Source: Streptomyces spinosus
Lineage (GTDB): Bacteria; Actinomycetota; Actinomycetes; Streptomycetales; Streptomycetaceae
Length of the DNA stretch: 64,000 nt
NCBI RefSeq assembly: GCF_020400655.1
Contig: NZ_JAINRC010000023.1
Location: 1 to 64,000, forward strand
Reading direction: 5' to 3'
Within the stretch, counting starts at the first letter, position 1; each line of letters opens with the position of its first letter. Of the stretch, positions 58,781 to 64,000 are shown in pieces. The notes under the pieces are model-generated. The model worked only from the letters and a program-made list of their open reading frames with translations. It was not told the origin of the DNA and did no database searches. The position numbers and the translations under genes are program-made.

Positions 58781-60718
58781 TCACCTCCCGCGGGCGCACG
58801 CCTCCGCCTCCGCCAGGTACCGCGCCACCGGCCCCAGCGTCAGCATCCCGCTCGCCCCGCCCGCGTGTTCGGCGTGGGCCGGGCGCAGAGCCGTCGCGGC
58901 GCGGGCGGCGATCCGGCGCTCGCCGAGGCGGGCGGCGGCGTGGGCGGTCAGGCACCACAGCGCCTCCTGCATGTGATCAAGAGGTGGTTCGGGCGCCCTG
59001 GCCAGGGCGATACGGGCCTCCTCGGCCCGGTTCCGGGCGAGCAGCACCAAGGGGTGCGTCCAGGGATGGTACGGGCCCCAGTCGAGGGCGGAGTCGGTGG
59101 GCGCGGGACGGCCGTGCAGGAGACGTAGGCCCAGGAGCGCGAGGGCGAACAGGCCCCGGTGCAGTCCCGGCATGGCCGCCGTCCCGGCGAGGGCGTCCTC
59201 GGCGACGCGGTAGTGCGCCGCGGCGGTGGCGGCGGTCGGTCCGCCTGGTTCGGCGCTGCGGGCGGCCGTTGCCCGGGCCCGGAACCAGCCGGTGAGGACG
59301 GGTACGAGAGAGGCCTCGGTGCTGACGGCGAGGTGCTCGGCCGCCTCGGCGTGGGCGGTCGCGGCATGGAGGTCGCCGAGAGCGGAGGCGGATTGCAGCC
59401 GGACGAGCCGGCCGAGCACCGCGAAGTTCGACAGCTCGTGCCGGGTGGCCAGGTCGAGCATCTCGATGCCGATGACGTCCCGTGCCGCAGCGAGCCCGGG
59501 CCGGGTGAAGGACTGGAGGAACACGCCGTTGAGGGCGAACACCAGCAGGGCGGGGTCGCCCAGCTCCCTGGCCAGCGCCTCCGCCTCGCGCGCCGCTTGT
59601 CCCGCACGCCTTCGTTCGGTGCCGGACAGGTCGGCGCCGCGGCTCTCGACCGCGACGGTGGTCAGCAGCCGGGCGCGCAGCTCGGCGGGGCCGTCCGGAC
59701 CGAGCGCCGCGAGCGTGCGCTCGGCCGCCGCGACGACGGCGCGGGACTGCTCGGGGTCGTCGGCCCGGCTCCACAGGGCGGGTACGTCGTAGGCGCCGAT
59801 GACGCGGGCGGTCAGGGCGATGTCCCCGGTGCGCTCCGCGGCCTGGGCGGCGGCGAGGCGGTCGCGCCGCGCGTGGACGAGGGCGTCACCACCGGCCAGG
59901 GCCAGGGTGCGCGCCAGTTCGACAGTGGTGCGCGGGCCGAGCCGTACTCCGGCGGTCCACACGGTACGCGCGGGCTGGAGCGTCGTGACTCCGTTCAAGA
60001 TGTCCGTCTCAAGGCGCCGGAGGTCGGCACCGGGGTCGAGCCCGAGCTGGTCCGCGAGCATCGTGCGGGCGCGGCGGAGGGTGGCCAGCGCGTCCGCCTG
60101 ACGGCCCGCCCGGTGCAGTGCGCGGGCCAGCAGTCCCCAGGCGGGCTCGCGCCAGGGGTGTTCGGCGACGTGGGCGCCCAGTTCGGCGACCAGCTCGGCT
60201 CCTGCGCCGGAGTCGAGGAGGAGGCGGGCGCGCAGTTCCACACCCTCCAGCCTCAGCTCCTCCAGCCGGGTCCGCTCGCGCTGGGCCCAGGGGGAGCCGG
60301 TCACGTCGGCGTAGGCCGGGCCGCGCCAGGACGCGAGGGCCGCGTCGAGGTCGGTCAGCGCATCGGGTGTACGCCGGGCGCGGGCCAGGGCGTCCTCGAA
60401 CCGGTGGACGTCGACGTTCTCGCGCGGGAGGCGCAGCACGTAGCCGGGGCCTTCCGTGACGAGGACGCGCGGCGGGGTGCGGGGCGGCCGGTCGGGTTCG
60501 ACGGCGCGGCGCAGCGCGGCGACGAACGTGCGCAACGCACCCACGGCGCGCACCGGCGGCTCGGCCCACAGGTCGTCCACCAGGGTGTCGGTGGCGACCA
60601 TCCGTCCCCCGGCGGCGACGAGCCGGGCGAGCACCTCGCGGTGGCGGGGCCCGCCCAGGTCGACCGGTGTGCCGTCATCGCGGGAGGCCCGCACGGCACC
60701 GAGCACGTCGATTCGCAT
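58781..60718 (-). CDS. BTAD/AfsR-type transcriptional regulator
   Basis: A 645-residue SARP-like regulator without an NB-ARC block. Residues 1-95 form an OmpR-type winged helix (MRIDVLGAVRA, GRMVATDTLVDDLW, RTFVAALRRAVEPD, GPGYVLRL). Residues about 95-240 form the BTAD (VDVHRFEDALARARR, YADVTGSPWAQRERTRLEEL, REPAWGLLARALHRAGRQADAL, LGLDPGADLRRLE). The remaining 400 residues are Ala-rich helices without a clear ATPase motif, TPR-like. Start ATG 60718; ATG 60727 is also possible. It faces the hydrolase gene at 60855. Confidence 0.87.
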   Translation of the reverse strand: MRIDVLGAVRASRDDGTPVDLGGPRHREVLARLVAAGGRMVATDTLVDDLWAEPPVRAVGALRTFVAALRRAVEPDRPPRTPPRVLVTEGPGYVLRLPRENVDVHRFEDALARARRTPDALTDLDAALASWRGPAYADVTGSPWAQRERTRLEELRLEGVELRARLLLDSGAGAELVAELGAHVAEHPWREPAWGLLARALHRAGRQADALATLRRARTMLADQLGLDPGADLRRLETDILNGVTTLQPARTVWTAGVRLGPRTTVELARTLALAGGDALVHARRDRLAAAQAAERTGDIALTARVIGAYDVPALWSRADDPEQSRAVVAAAERTLAALGPDGPAELRARLLTTVAVESRGADLSGTERRRAGQAAREAEALARELGDPALLVFALNGVFLQSFTRPGLAAARDVIGIEMLDLATRHELSNFAVLGRLVRLQSASALGDLHAATAHAEAAEHLAVSTEASLVPVLTGWFRARATAARSAEPGGPTAATAAAHYRVAEDALAGTAAMPGLHRGLFALALLGLRLLHGRPAPTDSALDWGPYHPWTHPLVLLARNRAEEARIALARAPEPPLDHMQEALWCLTAHAAARLGERRIAARAATALRPAHAEHAGGASGMLTLGPVARYLAEAEACARGR

Positions 60719-60854
60719 GCCCTCCATCTTGCGGGCGGCCGGTGTGCGGCGTCGAAGCGCACTGATCGGCTGCTGATCGCCGTCGCCCGCGCTGACCCGG
60801 TCAGTCCCCGGACCGAGACACTCACCGGTCCGCCGACCCCAGGAAGGGCAGCTC

Positions 60855-61733
60855 ATGACGCCCACCATTCCCGATTTCGACCACGTCCGCCTGCCCGGCA
60901 CGGACGGCGTGGAGCTGGCCGCCGCCGTCGGCGGCGGCGGCAGCCCGGTCGTGCTGCTGCACGGCTTTCCGCAGACCCACCTGATGTGGCGGCACGTCGC
61001 CGAGCGGCTCGCCGGCGAGCACACGGTGATCTGTCCCGACCTGCGCGGCTACGGCGCCAGCGACAAGCCGGCGGCCACCGGTCCCGAGGTGTACTCCAAG
61101 CGCACCATGGCCGCCGACGTCGTCGCTCTGGCGGCGGCTCTCGGCCATGAGCGCTTCGCTCTGGTCGGCCACGACCGGGGCGCCCTGGTCGCCTTCCGGG
61201 CGGGGCTGGACCATCCCGAGACCCTCACACACCTCGGCATCCTCGACGTCCTGCCGACGCTGGACATGTGGGACGTGCTGCACGGTGTCCCGGCGGCGGT
61301 CGGCTACCACCTGTTCCTCATGGCGCAGCCGCCGGGACTGCCGGAGACGATGATCGCCAACAGCGCGGACGCCTACTTCGGTTCCTTCCTCGATGCCTGG
61401 GCCGGCGATCCGGCCGCCATACCGGAACCGGTCCGGGCCGCGTACCTGCGGGCGAGTGCCGCGGCCGTACCGTCGATCGTCGCGGACTACCGGGCCTCGG
61501 CGGGCATCGACGTCACACACGACCAGGCGGACCGGGACGCCGGTTCCCAGCTGGCCATGCCCGTGACGGTCGTCCAGCAGGACTGGGGCGTGCGACTGGG
61601 TTACGACGCCGCCGCGGTCTGGCGCGCGTGGGCGCCGGACCTGGACCACCGGCTCACGGGGGCGGGACACTTCATGGCGGAGGAGGCGCCCGACGAGATC
61701 ACGGGGGCGATCCGCGACCTGTTGCTCCGCTGA
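60855..61733 (+). CDS. Alpha/beta hydrolase, haloacetate dehalogenase/epoxide hydrolase type
   Basis: A 292-residue hydrolase. The oxyanion motif is LLHGFPQTHLMW. The nucleophile is Asp in LVGHDRGALVAFR (about residue 106), not Ser, which marks the dehalogenase/epoxide hydrolase branch; the His is in GAGHFMAEEAPDE. VICPDLRGYGASDKP is typical. ATG 60855 follows AGGAAGGGCAG. It is divergent from a BTAD regulator, with only 136 bp between starts, and so is its likely target. Confidence 0.88.
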   Translation: MTPTIPDFDHVRLPGTDGVELAAAVGGGGSPVVLLHGFPQTHLMWRHVAERLAGEHTVICPDLRGYGASDKPAATGPEVYSKRTMAADVVALAAALGHERFALVGHDRGALVAFRAGLDHPETLTHLGILDVLPTLDMWDVLHGVPAAVGYHLFLMAQPPGLPETMIANSADAYFGSFLDAWAGDPAAIPEPVRAAYLRASAAAVPSIVADYRASAGIDVTHDQADRDAGSQLAMPVTVVQQDWGVRLGYDAAAVWRAWAPDLDHRLTGAGHFMAEEAPDEITGAIRDLLLR

Positions 61734-62113
61734 GCCCGCCGCCCGGGCCGCGGGCGGCGGCGGGCGAGCCCCGCGTTCCCGGCGCCGGACCGGGCCTGCG
61801 ATCCGGCGACCACCGTTCCCGGCGCCGGACCGGGCCTGCGATCCGGCGACCACCGTTCCCGGCGCCGGACCGGCCCCGCGACCCGGCGACCGCTGACCAG
61901 GCCGCCCCCACGGTCGCTGCCGCGGCCCGCCGGAACACCAAGCGGGGCTCAGCAGGACGCCGGTCGCAGGAGGAGCCGGTGACGAGGTTCCTCACCTGAC
62001 CATCAGGCCCGCCTGACCGGCGACACGGCACCACGAACCCGGCGGGAGCGGAGGAGTTCGAGAGACCGGCGGAGAAACAGCCGGCCGGCGTCGCTGTGGC
62101 CCCGAGGAGGTCC
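61734..62113. other. Gene-free interval with a tandem repeat
   Basis: 380 bp between convergent genes. It is filled in its first half by the 40-bp repeat below; the rest shows no supported gene. Confidence 0.5.
61775..61894. repeat. 40-bp tandem repeat, three units
   Basis: Units start at 61775, 61815 and 61855. The first two are identical; the third differs in its last half. Each unit contains GGCGCCGGACCGGGCC, able to form small hairpins. Located just after the hydrolase stop codon. Confidence 0.85.
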
Positions 62114-62842
62114 TCAGGCCGCCGTCAGCGCCGCCAGGGCGCGGTCCATCGCGGAGTTGAACTCTTCCGGCGTCAGGGGCAGACGGGACTTGACATCCCG
62201 ACTCCACTGGTCGGCGAGGACCTCGGCGGAGCCCGCCTCGACCCCGTCGAGCGCCGCGTCGGCCAGGTCCGACGGAGCGATCTTGTCCACGGGCCAGCCC
62301 GCGGCCATGTCGGTGTCGGCGAGGCCCAGGTGCACCGCTGTGACGAGCGTGCCCTGCTCGGCGAGTTCCAGGCGGACGCCGTTGGTCATGGCCCAGGCGG
62401 CGGCCTTCGACAGGTGATAGGCACCGGCGCCCCGGCCCCCGAACCACGACATGGCGGAGAGGACGTTGACGATCGCGCCCCCGCCGTTCCTGGCGAGCGC
62501 CGGCGCGAACGTCCGGATCATTTCGAGGTGGCCGAACATGTTGGTCTCCAGCTCGCGCCGCACCGCGTCCAGCGAACCTGTCACCAGGTCGGTCCCCGTA
62601 TTGATTCCGGCGTTGTTGACGAGCAGCGAGACGTCCGGGGCGGCCTCGGCGGCGGCCCTCACGGATGCGGGATCGGCGATGTCGAGGGGCAGCACCTCGG
62701 CCCCGGGCAGGTTCACGGTCTCCGGTCGGCGGGCCGTCGCGTAGACCTTGCGGGCGCCCCGTTCGAGCAGGCGCTGGGCGAAGGCACGGCCCAAGCCGCG
62801 GTTGGCTCCGGTGACAAGGGCGACGGAGTTGTTGATGTCCAT
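62114..62842 (-). CDS. SDR family oxidoreductase
   Basis: A 242-residue SDR with intact active site: LVTGANRGLGRAF, NNAGINTG, NVLSAMSWF (Ser) and AYHLSKAAAWAM (YxxxK). The ANRGLGR motif and length fit the carbonyl-reductase-like C1-type SDRs. It is divergent from a MerR regulator; the 16-bp palindrome at 62860-62875 lies 18 bp upstream of its start. Confidence 0.9.
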   Translation of the reverse strand: MDINNSVALVTGANRGLGRAFAQRLLERGARKVYATARRPETVNLPGAEVLPLDIADPASVRAAAEAAPDVSLLVNNAGINTGTDLVTGSLDAVRRELETNMFGHLEMIRTFAPALARNGGGAIVNVLSAMSWFGGRGAGAYHLSKAAAWAMTNGVRLELAEQGTLVTAVHLGLADTDMAAGWPVDKIAPSDLADAALDGVEAGSAEVLADQWSRDVKSRLPLTPEEFNSAMDRALAALTAA

Positions 62843-62859
62843 GTCCGGTACGCTAAAAC

Positions 62860-62875
62860 CTGACGTTAACGTCAG
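62860..62875. promoter_or_regulatory. MerR operator, perfect palindrome
   Basis: CTGACGTTAACGTCAG, perfect 16-bp palindrome between SDR and MerR genes, of the kind bound between -35 and -10 by MerR-type proteins. Confidence 0.8.
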
Positions 62876-62917
62876 AGGCAAGTGCCGGCCGTCAGAGTCA
62901 GGGTGAGAGGAATCACC

Positions 62918-63295
62918 ATGTCTGTCACAGCGGACGCGACCGAGCGGTTGATCCGCATCGGAGAGGTGGCACGGGGCGCCGGCGTCTCGGTGCGCGCCGT
63001 GCGCTACTACGAGCAGCAGGGGCTGCTCACCGCGGAGCGCAGCCCGTCCGGCCAGCGTCTGTACCGGCAGGAGGCCATCTCCCTGGTCCGCTTCTTCCAG
63101 CAGATGTTCGCCGCCGGCCTGACCAGCCGGAGGATCACCGAACTCCTGCCGTGCTGGGACTCCGGGCACACCGACGCCGCGCAACGTGCCATGCTGCGCG
63201 TCGAGCGCGATCGCATCCAGGCCAGGATCGAGGACCTGGAGGCCGCCCGGGACCGCCTCGACGAGGTCATCGCGATCACGGACACACACCCGTAG
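62918..63295 (+). CDS. MerR family transcriptional regulator
   Basis: A 125-residue regulator. N-terminal winged HTH: IRIGEVARGAGVSVRAVRYY, then EQQGLLTAERSPSGQRLYR. A coiled-coil dimerisation helix at the C-terminus (ERDRIQARIEDLEAARDRLDEVI). Only one Cys (LLPCWDSGH), so it is not a typical metal sensor; an organic effector is likely. ATG 62918 is chosen by HTH position and AGAGGAATCACC upstream. It is divergent from the SDR it probably controls. Confidence 0.9.
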   Translation: MSVTADATERLIRIGEVARGAGVSVRAVRYYEQQGLLTAERSPSGQRLYRQEAISLVRFFQQMFAAGLTSRRITELLPCWDSGHTDAAQRAMLRVERDRIQARIEDLEAARDRLDEVIAITDTHP

Positions 63296-63883
63296 GCGCG
63301 GCCGGTCCGACCTCTCACCCGCGGCCCGGCCTCGCTGTCCCGGCGGGGGCGGTTCGGGCGGGGCGGGGACCAGCGCGGTGCTCCGGTTCGCCGGAGTCCT
63401 TCCGGTGCAGCCCCTCAGGGACCCCGGCGCGGCCCGGAGTCCGCTGCGACCGGGTGAGTGCCGCCAAGCTTGCGGCGGCGAACCGGGGGAGGCGGCGGGG
63501 CGCAACCCGTAGTGCCGGGTGGCGTCGCCCGCGGCGATGACGGATGTCCGTCCGAGAAGCGGTGATCCGCGACGAACGGTGTGCGGTCGCAGGTGGTCAC
63601 AGTGGCGGCCCCGGCCTTCCACCAGCCGGTGCTCAAGCTCCAGCACGATGGCGGACACGGCCGCCCGACGCGGCAGAGCGGCAGCGGCCGGCTGCCCCGA
63701 CGGGGCCGGCGCCGAGGCGGCCATAGGCGCCGGATCGTCGCCGCGGGTCTGGCGGGAAGTACGAAGTGTCTGCGATCAGAGAGCACATATGGCCCGGCCG
63801 GGAAAGGCTCGGGCAGCCGCCCGGGTGCAAGGCCTGGGCACGCGCGTGGACGACGTAAGCTCCGGAACGCCTGACGAGACCGC
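63296..63883. other. Gene-poor region at the right end
   Basis: 590 bp. A leftward frame includes AIVLELEHRLVEGRGRH and GRTSVIAAGDATRHYG (about 63480-63660), which may be a relic, but no family is clear. The 3' end of a leftward gene begins at 63884. Confidence 0.45.
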
Positions 63884-64000
63884 CTACGCGACACCGTCGG
63901 CGGTGCCGAGGACGTCGCGGTGATGCCGGACAGGCGGCAGCGTGATCACCGCGAACGGCTCCGCCCACCGAGGCGCGACGGCGTGGAACCGCCGGATGTC
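63884..64000 (-). CDS. 3' end of an unidentified leftward gene
   Basis: A frame open to the right edge ends at TAG (complement of 63884-63886), giving 38 residues: DIRRFHAVAPRWAEPFAVIT, then LPPVRHHRDVLGTADGVA. Composition is more protein-like than the other five frames. No family is recognised. Only the C-terminus is in the window. Confidence 0.45.
   Translation of the reverse strand, partial: DIRRFHAVAPRWAEPFAVITLPPVRHHRDVLGTADGVA

Noticed and set aside
61775..61894. CRISPR array
   Set aside because: Repeats are directly adjacent with no spacers, only three units, and no cas genes.
1..64000. Prophage, integrative element or insertion sequence
   Set aside because: No integrase, transposase, phage structural gene or tRNA-flanking direct repeat was found on either strand.

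Overview
The window is very GC-rich actinobacterial DNA, almost certainly from a Streptomyces or close relative. Supporting this are an SsgA-like sporulation protein (17432-17920), an SpoIIE-type phosphatase fused to an anti-sigma-like kinase domain (9310-11556), a BTAD/AfsR-type regulator (58781-60718), a mycothiol-dependent nitroreductase homologue (18323-18976), F420/FMN-type redox enzymes, frequent GTG/TTG starts and GC-rich hairpins at the ends of operons. No rRNA, tRNA, CRISPR array, prophage or insertion sequence was seen.

Layout. 1-6.8 kb: the tail of an unknown gene, a DsbA/FrnE thioredoxin-fold protein, a secreted two-domain amidase, and an overlapping Baeyer-Villiger-type monooxygenase/acyl-CoA synthetase operon. 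7-21 kb: a Tat-exported epoxide hydrolase, an SDR, the SpoIIE phosphatase, an F420-type reductase, a luciferase-like monooxygenase (LLM1), two further oxidoreductases, a MarR regulator, the SsgA-like protein, the mycothiol nitroreductase homologue and an acetamidase/formamidase. 21-31 kb: a PlsC acyltransferase, a Tat-exported metallophosphoesterase, a two-gene operon of an ATP-grasp ligase and a PrnB/IDO-type heme enzyme, and a large S8 protease. 31-44 kb: VOC protein, LLM2, an LLM fragment, DedA and membrane proteins, a TetR-controlled isochorismatase/aldehyde dehydrogenase pair, an SDR with a decayed duplicate, and the FMN reductase/LLM3 pair. 44-57 kb: divergent MarR paralogues, DoxX, alpha/beta hydrolases, three crotonases, HxlR, a small secreted protein, tandem alpha/beta hydrolases, AraC, a DHFR-like protein and a cupin. 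57-64 kb: regulator/enzyme pairs (SDR-ArsR, BTAD regulator-hydrolase, SDR-MerR) and a partial gene.

The main non-genic discovery is a dispersed, previously unremarked operator family. A 17-bp oriented motif, about WTRCTTGACGNNNCAAK with core TTG-N6-CAA, occurs at least fourteen times, always between genes. It lies upstream of the monooxygenase/acyl-CoA synthetase operon, LLM1, the PrnB-like/ATP-grasp operon, the LLM fragment-LLM2 unit, the membrane/DedA unit, an SDR, the small secreted protein/crotonase pair and, twice, between the divergent MarR genes at 44.7-45.0 kb. Where a promoter can be read, the -35 hexamer lies inside the motif. I infer a local multi-operon regulon run by the MarR paralogues. 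It links oxidative catabolism (Baeyer-Villiger, LLM, crotonase, acyl-CoA synthetase) with an unusual PrnB-like/ATP-grasp biosynthetic pair. Decay is also visible: an SDR pseudogene next to an orphan operator, an LLM fragment, a PEP-utilising enzyme relic and a LuxR-type tail.
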